Below are positions 1 to 10,605 of a stretch of 64,000 bases of DNA, piece after piece. The notes under the pieces are model-generated. The model made no database searches. It had not been told where the DNA came from and saw only the letters and a list, made by a program, of their open reading frames with translations. The position numbers were made by a program, and so were the translations under genes. The stretch's first letter is position 1. Each line of letters begins with the position of its first letter. This stretch comes from Closterium sp. Naga37s-1 (Eukaryota; Streptophyta; Zygnematophyceae; Desmidiales; Closteriaceae), in contig CANJKZ010000916.1 in NCBI GenBank assembly GCA_947471745.1, positions 1-64,000 of the forward strand, in the 5' to 3' direction.

Positions 1-1977
1 AAGGTCCTCCCGCATGCAGAGAGCGTGATGACGATCTGTGTATTGGGTGGATGAAGCGGAAACATCAAGTAACTGATTAAAGTGGCACGGTGCAGCGCAG
101 TTTAATACATGAGAAAATATATCTGCGTTCATTTCGGGAAGAAAGAGAGGGAAACGAGAACAAAAGAAGCCTAACCCGTGCGAATAAATGACAAGTGAGG
201 ATCACAACAGGAGTGATGAGAATCGTGGCTAAAAAAATTCACGCTTTCAGCGCAGAACACGGCGCTTCCGCCGCCGCGCAACGCGCTTTACGTCGCACCG
301 TTCGTAGGTAGACGGGTGCTGAGTCCGCGGCGATTCGCGCGCAGAACATCCTCCGCGTGGGGAGAGCAAGTCGATGAGCTGTATATAGGACGGGAGGTAC
401 AGATGCAGAAAGGGACAGATGGAGAAAAGAAGGGGACAGATGCAGGCTGAGACGGTATATCTGGACAGATAGTAGCTTGAATAGATACTTCCTATACTAG
501 TTTATTACATACACAGAAGGAAGAGCATACGGAAAACGCTAGTTGATGCGTGAGGATTACTCAGAGGCACGAGCTGCAGGCTGGACTGGAAGAAGCTGGG
601 AAAGTTGTGTGAACAATGAGCTACGCAACTAGCGTGTTGTGTGAATTCGAAAGAGAGATGCTTCTAAAGCTCCAAAGTGTGATGATGTGTCTTCACGGAT
701 GCCGTAGATTTATGGTACTAGCCTACATCGCACCAGTAATTGGTTAGTAAAAAATCATCAATTCCGGTTACCTAAGCTGTGATCCGGGGAAGCCACGTCA
801 CTCACACAGAATCTGAACACTTAATTTGATTGGGCGTGACATGGAACTGTATGCCAGCTGCCAGTTTCGATTCTGGGTTGTGCCTTCGCGAGCCTCGTTT
901 GAGTTTGTATCCCAGTTACTGTGCTCGCAACGTTCGACAATGCCTGCGTGATTCGTGTGCTTACTAGTGTTCATCAATCATACACCAGCAAGGGAGACTC
1001 CCGAGATTTGGTCGTGACCAGGTGTACTGTTCGGTGAAGATGTTTCAAAACTGATGTGTGAAATTCGCGGCTCGGGTAACCCACGTATACAAAATTCGCG
1101 CCCCGGCTGACCCACGTAGCCAAAATCCACGGCTCGGAAGCCAGCTTGTATCCGAAATTGGTGCATGTTGCGGTTTTCACTCAGTGCTTTTCGGATACTT
1201 TTCAGGTAGGTTTCTGCAACTTTCCTGCAGCCTTCAGACTTAAACTCGATTTTGAGTCAAACCCTTTTCCGCGATGTCTCGCCACCTGTGCGTTTGCCAC
1301 CTGATGCCACAACGACAATTGCCGACCTCATACAACGCGCATCATCTCATCTCATGAGTCAGGCCCTGTCCTACCATGTGAATGTGCAGTATTATCATAA
1401 CGTAATAGACTCTCCCTCACTCCCCGCCCACCCTCCACCCCCTCTCCACCCACCCCCTTCCGCGCCATTCCTCGCGCTCTCCTTCCCCCAGCCCCCTTCC
1501 CGCATTATCAGGCGAGGCCAGCCTGATCATCATGGGCGCGTGTGCCACTTCGAGGTTGGTAACAGGGTTACCAGGTCGGCGGTACAAGGGATCAACGGTG
1601 AATGGTGTCAGGACGGTAATCTGAGGGTGCAGTCACAAGAGGGTGCAATTACTACTTGTGATAGTGTTACATGCACAACCAGATATTTGGGTTACCAGGC
1701 GGGTTGTAGTAGGGCCAGCAGGGTTGTGGCGTTACAAGCTATAGGGTATACTGGTAGTCTACTCTGCAGCCAGTGCATGCTTGCAACGTCTCATCCACAC
1801 TTGTAACTGCCGCCACAAACTCCTTATTTGCCACGTTCCCTTCTTTGCAATGCTGCCTCTCACTAATTATTGCTATAATCGACCCCTCTGCACCGACAAT
1901 TCCCCTCTCCTCCTCTATCCAACCCACGTTGTTCTGTCGTTCTTACTTTGCACACCTTCTCCCTCCGCCCTCACCAG
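1..1977. other. Upstream region, no gene recognised
   Basis: I see no protein-like frame with known motifs here. A short GGGACAGATG-type direct repeat occurs three to four times near 403-475. Part of 1500-1800 stays open on the plus strand but reads as low-information sequence. The 5' exons and promoter of the beta-helix gene that begins to be recognisable at 1978 probably lie in this stretch, because the first recognisable exon starts inside a codon and follows a pyrimidine-rich acceptor. I could not place a start codon or TATA element with confidence. Confidence 0.4.
1061..1154. repeat. 30-bp tandem repeat, three degenerate copies
   Basis: Units begin at about 1061, 1091 and 1121. Each starts with AAATTCGCG or a close variant and most contain CCCACGTA. 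The period is close to 30 bp and the copies differ by several substitutions. No coding role is evident. Confidence 0.7.
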
Positions 1978-3702
1978 GTGCATCATCAGCGGGAATGGCA
2001 GCTTCCCCATATTCACCTCCCCCTCGTCCGGCTCCAGGGAGGGAAAGTTGACTCTAACCAACCTCAGCTTCCAGCAGGCGGGAGGAGGCGTCTTTTTCAG
2101 GGTGCGGGGGGCGATCATCGCGAGTCATTGCGAGTTCGTCAACAACACGGCCCCTGGCGTTGGCGGGAGCGGTGCTCAGGTAGGGGATTAGAGTGTTGAA
2201 TGGGTGACGAGAGAGTGAAAGAGTGTTCGAGCGGGAGTGATGGGGGGAGGTGAGGGCCAGAGGGGTGCTCAGGTGAGTGTGTGTGTGGCGCATGTGAGAT
2301 TGTGTGTGTCGTGCACGAAGTGTGTATGATGGACATTACGTGTGTAGAATGGATGATGCGTTCGAGTGTGTGTGTTGAAAGTGAGTGTGTGTGTGTGGGT
2401 CATTTCAAAGTCTGTATGGTGCAGATGCGAGCGTGCGATACAGGTGAGTGCGAGTGATGCAGGTGAAAGTGTGTGGGACATGTGAGAGTTTATATCGTGC
2501 ACGTGAGAGAGTGTGAGGCGCATGTGAGAGTGTGAGGCGAGTGTGAGGCGCATGTGAGAGTGTGTATGGTGCATGTCAGAGTGTATGGCGGATGTGAGAT
2601 AATGTGTATGGTGCTCGTGATATGTGTGTTGGTATGGTGCACGTGAGAATGTTTGTGATGCAGGGAGACATGCTACATCAATAATAACAAGCTGATTTGT
2701 TCGCATACATAACCTTCTCGCGCATCGCGCATTGCTTTCATGCTTGTACCACCGCCGCACCGCCTGTGCTCCTGTGCAAGAGTAATTGTTTTCACTTGTT
2801 ACCACCAACCACACCACACCGCCCGTCACCACACCACGGTTGGCAGCCAGTAGCGCCTTTGATTTGACAGCCATGCGCCTCGCCCATCTCAAATTTCGCT
2901 GACACCTTTTCTTTCTAGCTGTATTTTTCTCAACCACCACTGACTCCTTTCCCGTGACAAACCACCCCTCCCCACGTCCCTTCTCGTGCTGCACCTTCCA
3001 AAGCAGCACAACGCCCGTCCCAGGGCTCTATTTTCTGCTCCTTGGAGGCCCTCTTATGCCCTAATACACATGTTCTCCTCCGCCCGCCCCCCATCCACCC
3101 TCCTCTCCCCCCTGAATATGTATTCCAACCAAGCAGCAACTCCTTTCATGTGACAACCACCACCTTCTACCGTCTCTTCTTGTTCTGCACCTTCCACGGC
3201 AACACTAAGTCCATCGTTGTTTGATGGCCCCCCTATTTCCTATTACACACCCCATTGCCTCCCACACACCCCGTTGCCTCCCACACACCCCTCCCTCCCT
3301 CCCCCTTTAATGTATTCCTAATCCAAGCGACTCCTTCCCTGTGGCACCCACCCCTCCCTCCGTCCCCCTTTGATGTATCAACCAACAGTGAATACTTCCC
3401 CCTCCCAATGCAAGGCACCCCTGCCAATCGCCGCTTCGTAGACTGCACCTTTCAGAGCAACAAAGCGCCCAAAGGGGCCGGTGGTGCCATCAGCATCAAC
3501 GCCGGCAGGAGCAACGGCAGCGTGCCTTACCTTTATTTCCAGAGCTGCCTATTCAAGGACAACAAAGCCCCTGGGAATCTGGGGGGGGCAAGAAGCGTGA
3601 CAGGGCTAGGCAGGGTGCAGTTCGAGCAGTGTGTGTTTAATGGGAACCGCGCTGGTGAGTGTATGTGTGTGTGTGTGTGTGTGTGGGTGTGTGTGCGTGT
3701 GT

Positions 3703-3784
<82 letters not shown>

Positions 3785-3987
3785 GTGATCGAGGCAGCGC
3801 ACCCCCAGATGGCAGCGGACCCCTGGCCACTGCACCTGGGGGACATCCTCCACACGCTGGAGGGCTAGAGGGTCACGCAGGGGGGGGGGGGGGGGAAGAG
3901 GGGTGAGCTAAGGGGCTTAAGGGAAGGAGGTTATCATGGATTGCACTGCATGTTTTTGTACCCCTGCTGAATCAATACAAAGGACCG

Positions 3988-4060
<73 letters not shown>

Positions 4061-4639
4061 GTGTAAGTGTCTAGTGTGTTATGTAGGTGGTCCTGCCTCG
4101 TGGAAATTCCTGCGGGTCTAAGATCCTTGGTGTTTTCCCAGAATCTAGCCCTGTCACATCCATTATCCATTCACATATCTCCTTTCCATCATCCAAACAC
4201 ATCAAAGGGAGACCTCCTCTCAAACATGATATCTTTGGTGCGGATTCACCTACCCTCCATTCATCCTCTTCTCCACCCATCCAGGTGTATCTGGGGGAGG
4301 AATATTCTCGTTAGACTCCTCCCTCTATTTCGACCGAGTCACCTTCGACAGCAACAAGGCCCTCGGGACCACCAATGGCGGCAAATATTCTCGTGGTATT
4401 GGCGACGCTGTCTATGGTGTCTTGTTGGGAACGTTGCCCAATGTGGATTTTCGGTTCTGCTCGTCGTCCTTTTTGGGCACATCAGGGGCGGGACGAAGCT
4501 CAGTGGCTCTTCAGTCAGCCTTGAACATGATGGCTCCGAAATTTCCTGGGCTTGTGGCATTTTGCAATGGGAGGAGGCCGGATAAACTGTCTCTGTCCAA
4601 AATTGCGCACTGGCGGGTGGAGAACAATTGCACAGCCAG
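1978..4639 (+). CDS. Multi-exon right-handed beta-helix protein (partial gene model)
   Basis: Three exons are supported. Exon 1978-2179 follows CTCACCAG and ends CAG|GTAGGG. Exon 3415-3654 ends at GTGAGT. Exon 4285-4639 follows CATCCAG and ends AG|GTGAGG. The last two join in the same phase. The translated exons carry repeated beta-helix rungs of the form C-x-F-x-x-N-x-A followed by GG: HCEFVNNTAPGVGG, CTFQSNKAPKGAGGAI, CLFKDNKAPGNLGGA, CVFNGNRAG and VTFDSNKALGTTNGG. This FxxN...GGA[I/L] pattern is that of Chlamydia-PMP-like or pectin-lyase-fold parallel beta-helices, usually secreted or surface proteins; the exact role is unknown. The phase of exon 1 does not match exon 2, so a further exon or another junction probably lies in 2180-3414. 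The start codon and signal peptide were not found. This is the only convincing host gene in the window. Confidence 0.7.
2200..2665 (+). repeat. GTG-rich degenerate minisatellite in intron
   Basis: About 460 bp of irregular units built on GTGAGAGTGTG and GGCGCATGTGAGA. The tract lies in the first intron of the beta-helix gene, downstream of the 2180 donor. It is strongly strand-biased (G and T on the coding strand), unlike the exons. Confidence 0.8.
2940..3400 (+). repeat. Decayed exon-like duplications inside the intron
   Basis: Sequences near 2940-3015 and 3125-3205, and a weaker one near 3325-3380, repeat the order GACTCCTT, CGTGACAA, CACC, CTGCACCTTCCA. The CTGCACCTTCCA part resembles the exon start near 3442 (GACTGCACCTTTCAGAG), which encodes a beta-helix rung. 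They look like tandemly duplicated rung exons that have since decayed, though one might still be a used exon that would fix the phase mismatch of the model. Confidence 0.45.
3658..3780 (+). repeat. (GT)n-(GA)n microsatellite just after a splice donor
   Basis: A GT/GTGC tract (about 3660-3702) is followed by an almost pure GA tract to 3780. It starts directly after the GTGAGT donor at 3655. Such a long polypurine run could form triplex DNA and is expected to vary in length between strains. A 15-base G run follows near 3880. Confidence 0.95.
3991..4057 (+). repeat. (GA)n microsatellite in intron
   Basis: About 33 GA units lie in the same intron as the preceding GT/GA tract, between exons 2 and 3 of the beta-helix gene. 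Confidence 0.95.
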
Positions 4640-5760
4640 GTGAGGGAAAAGGCCAGCCGGGTAAATGGGAAAGAGTGGGTTAGGATCTGGGGCGGGAGTG
4701 CTGTGGGAGCAGTAGGAGCAGGCGGGCTGGGTTGGTGGTGCCCACGAGTATTTGCCGGGTTGGGGAGCCGACGCACAAGACAGGGGAGGGAGTGTGGCTG
4801 AGGGAGGAAGATAATTGAAAGTTTTGAGCAAATGCTCAGCCAGGTGAGGGAGTGTGTGTGATCAAGGGGCGTGTGAGGAAGAGATGATTTGGCGAGTCAC
4901 TTTGAAGATTTCACAAAACGAACATCTGGCATGCAGTGGAGCAGGGCATTCCCCAACCAGAGGAGGGTTCAAAAGAAAGTGAGAGTGAACAAGATGAGGG
5001 GGTGTGAGGTTGAGCAGAGGAGTTGGAGAGTGGGTAAAGAAGAGAGAAGGGACACGATAGTGATTTTCTTCAGTCTTCGTTCCTTGCAATTATGCCTGTC
5101 CCTGTCGTTGCTTCCCACAAGGCATATCTGAAAATTTGTCTCCTGCTATGAAGTAAGTACCTTATGTGGCAGTCTGCTTGCTGCCTACACTCCACTTCTC
5201 CCCTTGCTCCGTTCTGCCTTTCCCTCATGGTGCTACTGTTCTTTCCGTTCTCCTCTTGCCTCCTCACACCCACTAATTCGTCTTCATGTCCCTCTTCACT
5301 CCCATTTCTATTCCCTTCCTCCACCCAACCAGCTACTGTAATGCTTGAAACCATGTCTATCATGCCTCAATGGAGTCAACTATTGCTTTTTTCCGCTGGC
5401 TCCTCATCTCACAGTCATGAGATTTCATGCTTCAATGGAATGCAAATCTGATATGGATCCATCACTCTTCTTGACAATGCTGAAGAGATACCCAATACCC
5501 AATATGAGAAGGGTTTACTCGTTGACCAACCTTTTGTCACAAATGACTGCTCCTGCGACCAGCAACCCCACCTTGTCGGTGTGCAAAACATGTTCGTGTT
5601 TCTGTTTGTGCTTTCTTACATTTCCCCTCCTTGTCTATTCTGTGTAAATTTTATGGCATAGGTACTCTGTACATGCCGTGGATGTATTTGGTGCTCCAAT
5701 ACTTATATGAATAGCTTGGTATGATATCCTTTATCATGTGTAAAATAACACCTACAAATA
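4640..5760 (+). other. 3' part of the beta-helix gene, exons unresolved
   Basis: A donor lies at 4640. CAGCCAGGTGAGGGA occurs at about 4633 and again near 4836, so the donor region appears duplicated. Good acceptors occur at about 5121 (CCCACAAG) and 5330 (CACCCAACCAG), and GTAAGTAC follows about 5151. Joined in phase, the exon after 5121 would give only three more codons before a stop, so the rest may be spliced 3' untranslated sequence. TGTAAA occurs near 5640 and 5738 and could serve polyadenylation. No further protein motif was recognised. Confidence 0.4.
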
Positions 5761-6504
5761 TAGGACATGTGCCTAGACTCAACTGTTATGTCTCTCCTTC
5801 AGCATAGCAGATTTGCATTGTACAACTGTCGTGCCACATCGCGACATTTCCGTGCCTTTTCCCTGCACCACTTTGCACTCCCCCGGCTCACCGCAGCTCA
5901 GTCCAGCCTTGCGCCACCGCACATGCCTTGGCCGCTGCTGCCAGCATTCCTGTCAGCCTGCCTGCCCCCTCCCACATCAACGCTCCGCGGCATCCTGCTG
6001 GCACTGCCAAACTCCATATCCTGCCGCGGCCCCTGCCTGCCTTCACCCTGTGCTTGCCTTTGTGCCAATCCGCACTGACCATGCCGCACAACACACTCCC
6101 TCACCCTTGCCCCATGATCCACCTTCAACTCCTTGCCTGCACAGTGCTGGCTGCCAGGCAGAGCAGCTCCCAATCTCTCTGCACATGCAGGGGCGGCGGC
6201 AAAAGAAGGGTAACCATGTTTTTGGCGATTTGAAGTTCAAGAATCTCGAACTTGAAAAGAACCATGTGTACTCGGGCTTTAACAATTAAGACTAGAATGC
6301 CCTTTCGGATGCCTACTGCTGCCGCTTTTAAACTCTCCAGAAGCTTGGCCCTGTCCATCATAAAAAATGACCGAAAACGACCTCGTGGTACTAGGCCATC
6401 GATTTGAAAGGGAAATGCATGCGAGAGTGTGTCCAGGAATGTGATCTTGCTGTGCGTCGACCTGATTGTTTGAGGCACCAGGGCGCACTGACTTGGCCAT
6501 CTAG
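5761..6504. other. Intergenic, nothing recognised
   Basis: Open frames exist on both strands (plus near 5813-6289, minus near 6125-6514), but neither shows a motif, domain or low-bias codon pattern I can name. The Pro/Ala/Cys-rich plus-strand frames look like composition artefacts. Confidence 0.5.
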
Positions 6505-6665
6505 GTTCGGCCATAGTATGAACTGGCTATATGGACCTAGATAGGATGCTAAAGGTGAACTCAGACATTGTATGAACCTAGACAGGATGTTAATGGTGAA
6601 ATCAAACCTAGTGCACCCTACTCAAACGGTGAGTGGTGAACTCAAACATACTTCAACATCATATC
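6505..6665. repeat. Degenerate tandem repeat of about 50-60 bp
   Basis: Three imperfect units share TATGAAC, CTAGA(T/C)AGGATG and GGTGAA(C/A)TCA. Units start near 6516, 6567 and 6610. No coding meaning was seen. Confidence 0.65.
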
Positions 6666-6959
6666 TAGGTTCATACTAGGCTACTCATGCTCGTGTTGGT
6701 GCAACCAGCAGTTACTATATGTGTGTGCACATGCGTTTGCATGGAATGGTATGAGAGTATGATAGCAGATGTTCCATGCCTCAATGAGTGTATGAATGAT
6801 AAGGGAAGAGACAAGAGACAAGAGGAAGAGGCAAGAGACTGGTCGGGGGAAAGAGGAGGCTACAGCAGGGAAAGAGTTGGAGATGGGTTTGGGAGAAGTA
6901 GTGGAGAGGAGGAGGAAGGAGGACAGTCAGTTGAAAGGGTAAGGAAAATCAAGAAGGCG

Positions 6960-7857
6960 AAGGGCATTGATAGGCGGCAACGACTACTGTGGTGGCTATT
7001 GCTGCTGCATCTTTTGTTGTGGCTGCTGCTACTGATGCTGTGGCTGTTGCTGCTGCTACTGATGCTGTGGCTGTTGCTGCTGCTAATGTTCCTGCAATCT
7101 CAGCCCGCGGCACCCCCAGGGCCTGAACCTCCTGCAAAAGCACTCCCAGAGCCAGCACCTCCAGTGTCAACACCCCAAGAGCCAGCATTTCGAAAGAAAG
7201 CAACCCCCGAACCAGTGCCGTCCGCAGCTGCACCTTCCGACCCAGCACCACCTGTGTCCACAGCGACCGGCAGTTGTGATGATAACCGTTGCAGCGGCGA
7301 CTGCAAGGTCAAGGTCGGGGGCGGCAGAGACTGTGGGGTGACGTGTGACACACCAAACATGGCAGGAGGTGGGAGGAGGTGGGTGGGGAGGAGGAGAGGG
7401 GGGGTCAAGGGGAGGGGGGCTACCAAAGGAGTGGGACCAGGGGGGGGAGTGGGACCAGGAATAAGAGAGTGGATGGAACTGGGGTTCCTCGGTGAAGGAA
7501 GCACGCGTAGAAGAAGACGGACTTGTCAAAGGCAATGTCACGAGAGTAAAAGAATCAGTGAGAGGAGGGGGTGATAGAACTGCCAGTCAGGGGCATCAAG
7601 AAATAAAAATAGGAAGACATAGGAGAGAGTGCGGGCTGAGAACTTGTCCATGCGAGGATTGCGAACGTGAGTAAGCCAGCCCTATACTCAAAAAGCAGGT
7701 GCAATACCACGGAACCTAGTCCACAGGAGGGTCAAGGAACCTGCAAGCGTGAGATACATGGCCACACGTTAAACTGGTGCATGGTGTAGCAGTCTGCAAA
7801 AAGGCATAGAAAATGGGGGGCATTGGCATGGCACATGGAGGTACGGGTTCTAATGGC
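6960..7857 (-). mobile_element. Old Ty1/copia fossil (integrase C-terminus and linker)
   Basis: On the minus strand the order matches the integrase end and linker of the younger copia copies in this window. A PHFLWPF-like block lies near 7760-7830, a block matching the stretch around the integrase DKL...CVFLGF motif near 7600-7680, then a TFDESV-like block near 7520-7550, a proline-rich stretch near 7380-7480 and a GGAG-type linker near 7100-7260. Identity to copies A to J is much lower than among themselves, so this is an old insertion. It is heavily broken, with many breaks and both ends missing. It was found by aligning with element A by eye, and the plus-strand frame over it is a shadow. 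Confidence 0.7.
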
Positions 7858-7895
7858 ATCAAGTTCCTCAGTTCCCTCCATGTGCCATGCCAATG
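7821..7895. repeat. Perfect 21-bp inverted repeat with 33-bp loop
   Basis: The arms 7821-7841 and 7875-7895 are exact reverse complements with core GGCATGGCACATGGAG. The left arm belongs to the copia fossil and the right arm opens onto gypsy-related sequence, so the fold-back marks the junction of two old elements. Confidence 0.9.
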
Positions 7896-7907
7896 TGCCA
7901 TGGAGGC

Positions 7908-8513
7908 CTCTCTCCCTCTTCACCCCATCAAGTTCCTCAGTTCCCTCTTCATGCCTTGGATCCTTGGCCCAGCCTTTCCCACGTAACAGTCCTAGTCAGA
8001 ACTACTACACTAGGAAACCCTAACTCGGCTGCCTGACGGGCACGACAACCCTTAACACTTCAGAGGCTTGCTATGGTTGGCTCCTCCACGGGCATGGTTC
8101 TAGGAATTCTCTAGGATCGATTCTTTGCTTAGAGTGGAAAAAAACAAGCAAAACAAGTGACTCTGACCTTGGTGCTTGCGTAAGTATCTACTTCTGGTTA
8201 CCGTTGCTAAGCAACGGTCCTCTACTTTTCGCTACTTCGGCACAATTCCTCGCCGCCTGCATCTTCGACTCCCGCCTGCTTCTCTACAACACTACGCGCT
8301 ACTGTACTCTGTCTTGCTTTTATATTGTTTCTTCTATCTTCTAATCCTACGATTAAAAGCATGACAGCTGTCGGAATCTCTCTCCTCCTCCATATTTCTC
8401 TTCCTGTGTCGGCCCCTTTTTGTGATACTTTCTCTAGGCCTCTCTCCCTCTTCACCCCATCAAGTTCCTCAGTTCCCTCTTCATGCTTTGGGTCCTTGGC
8501 CCAGCCTTTCCCA
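7908..8513. repeat. 75-bp direct repeats flanking about 450 bp
   Basis: Sequence starting AGGCCTCTCTCCCTCTTC at 7908-7982 recurs at 8434-8510 with only a few differences. The right copy is the end of the gypsy integrase frame. A third, shorter piece (ATCAAGTTCCTCAGTTCCCT) sits at 7858. The intervening 7983-8433 shows no coding motif and could be an LTR or an unrelated insertion. Confidence 0.8.
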
Positions 8514-9127
8514 CTTGCCCCCTCCTCGGCTCCAGCTCTGCTCCCTGCTGCCGATGGACCCCTTGGTTGAAAGGCTGCCCTCCGCTAGGGATCTCTACGC
8601 CCCTTCCTGTCTGCTGGAGTGCTCTCTTGGGGCGGGCCCTAGCCACGTTCGTCTGGTGATCCCGCTTCTCTTGACCCTTCTCTCCCACTAGCACCACTAC
8701 GCCCGAATCCTTAACTTCTTTCACCCTCCATCGTTCCGTGCTCAGTCCCATAACCATCATATCCTGCCTCGCCTGCTTTACGTACACTTCTTCCCCCACG
8801 CCCAACCACTGTCCCCTCTGCTCCGCCTGGCCCTCCATCCTTCGTCTGTATCTCTGAGCGTCTCGCAGCTGAGCCACTTGTAAGTTCTCTAGTGCCGCTG
8901 GCAACATTTCCCGCAGATATCTTGCCCGCGCTTCCGCCAGCCCCACCCACTCCTCTTCCGAGCTGGTAGTGACCACATCTTTCAGTAGGCGAGGGGCGTC
9001 TACGGGTAAGATGGGTTCCCTCCCCAGCAGCAGATAGTAGGGAGAGAAGTCCCTTAGCGCTGCCTGCTTACTGAATCGGTACCCCGCTACCAACCAGGGC
9101 AGCCGCGCGTCCCAATCTCTCTTGAAC
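8434..9127 (-). mobile_element. Ty3/gypsy fragment, integrase C-terminal part
   Basis: The minus-strand frame of roughly 210 codons reads as the end of a gypsy integrase. Upstream residues resemble QFKRDWDARLPWLVAGYRF and FSPYYLLLGREPILP, the usual block after the catalytic core. A coiled, charged stretch follows, then a GEEVYVK-type segment typical of the GPY/F region. Only this C-terminal portion remains; protease, RT and RNase H are absent. It is not the chromodomain element found at 33.4-37.2 kb. Its upstream end is abutted by the LTR-like repeat at 9128-9241. Confidence 0.75.
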
Positions 9128-9241
9128 TGCGTAACACCCGGGTTACCTGCCTTCTGTCGATTCTATATGTAGCCTCGTGTTGTACCCAGGTGAATCAATC
9201 ATTTTACAACCCAATTTTCTGAGATCGATTCTCGATTCTCA
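9128..9241 (-). repeat. Short LTR-like repeat R1, copy 1
   Basis: Read on the minus strand the unit starts TGAGAATC and ends TTACGCA, so it has TG...CA termini and 114 bp. A second copy lies at 43355-43467 on the plus strand, about 85-90% identical by eye. Both copies abut or interrupt a gypsy coding region. It contains GGGTACAACAC, also present in the LTR of copia C, so a solo copia LTR is the best reading. No clear target duplication was seen. Confidence 0.7.
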
Positions 9242-9699
9242 CGATGTGGCATAGCTTAGAGGTGCCTAAAGCTACAAAATAAGGAGAGAGGCGGAGAAGG
9301 GGAGCAATCAAAGGGAACTGGGACTAGAAGAATCACCACACAATATATTGCTAGGCGAAATGGCTTGCGACGTAAGGAGGGTGTGTTCGCGATGGGTTCT
9401 GTACGTGGCTCATCATATTGTGTCGACTCGGTTTCAGTTCGCATAAATTTTGTTGCAGGTGGCGGGCACACTAGTGGTGTCCGTTTTACCATTGCCTATC
9501 CAATCAAATGAGTTGAAATCAACCCAATGTGGGTAAAAGGGGCGTTTGTTTACCCGTTGCTTAGCTTGTGCTATCGCCAAAACACCCACGCCACCAGGTG
9601 GTGTGTGCCATTGTTTTTTTTTTTTCCCTCAAACACTTCTAACTGGCACCTTGTGTTGTGGCGCGTATATTTAGCCTATTGATGGAAGTTGTGCCCGCC
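9242..9699. other. Intergenic, nothing recognised
   Basis: Mixed-composition sequence without a convincing frame or repeat, apart from a 13-base T run near 9615. No promoter or RNA gene was seen. Confidence 0.5.
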
Positions 9700-10445
9700 C
9701 TCGCTTGGGCGAAGCCGACTTCATGGTCGGGTGCACGGGAGGGGCAGCCGACTGCCTCCAGTGGTCGACGCCGGCCTAGGCGAGCAGGTCGACGAAGTCG
9801 GTCGACCTGCACAAGAGCACTGTGACGCCGTCGATGACGGGAAGCCGCGGCCGACTTCGGCTGTTGTGGTCAACGAAGGGGCTCGTCGACCAGCGAGGAG
9901 GATGGCTTGGTGAGGCCGATGGATAGCGTTGACCTGGGCGGTCGACAAACACGTACATCGGTTGGTCGGCTACTACTGCCCAAGTCAGTGCCGACTTGGA
10001 GGTTTCCCGGTCGACCAAGTTAAATGGGTGACGAGGTTTCATAGGGTGCGCGACCATCGTCTGGGAGGTATTGGCGAAGCCGACCTCAGGCTGGTATCAC
10101 GAAGTCGACGTGGCTCTCTCGGCGCAACCGTCAGCACTTGGTCGACTTTGCACCTGCGCACTGTCTGGGGCGGTGCACAACGTGTTTAACTCCCTACATG
10201 CTCCTGTGAAATGGGTGCGCACATGCGCTACTGTCACCTATAGTTGGAATGTTGGCAAGTCGCCTAGGTGCAGCGCTCGCAGGTCGCGGACTTGAATTAC
10301 TAGCAAGCTGCCATCGAGGTGCGCTGGCAAGCCGCCATCAAGTTGCGCTGGTAAGCTGCCATCGAGCTGCGCTGCGAAGCTGCCAACTTGCTTCGTTGGC
10401 AGGTCGCTGACTTTTCTGCGCTGGAGGTCGACCTACCTATTTGCT
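9700..10445. repeat. GTCGAC/GCCGAC-rich zone
   Basis: GTCGAC occurs about nine times and GCCGAC about five times in some 750 bp, far above the chance rate for a 6-mer. The surrounding words AAGTCGAC, CAGCCGAC and GGTCGACC recur without a fixed period. This suggests decayed repeats built on a GYCGAC core. Long frames over it exist on both strands but lack motifs. Confidence 0.7.
10303..10390. repeat. 24-bp tandem repeat, three and a half copies
   Basis: Units start at 10303, 10327, 10351 and 10375 (partial). Each reads GCAAGC(T/C)GCCATC(G/A)AG followed by TGCGCTG or a close variant. It lies inside the GYCGAC-rich zone. Confidence 0.9.
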
Positions 10446-10605
10446 AGGTAGTCTTGCATCTGATGAAGTCATTCTAGCCATTGTCGTGGCATCATTTCCC
10501 AAATTCTGTTAGTGAAACTCTGGCCGATTTGCCCAGTGAATCCGCAAGTAGTGAGAATACAAGAAAACTTTACAATTACCCGTACCACCTGTGCTTTCCC
10601 CACGT

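Noticed and set aside
1252-1806. 184-codon plus-strand frame as an upstream exon of the beta-helix gene
   Set aside because: No ATG start, no beta-helix rungs and low-complexity proline-rich content; no junction links it to the 1978 exon.
7000-7080. Leucine-rich membrane segment in a plus-strand frame
   Set aside because: It comes from CTG/TGG/TTG repeats beside the copia fossil, whose coding sense is on the minus strand.
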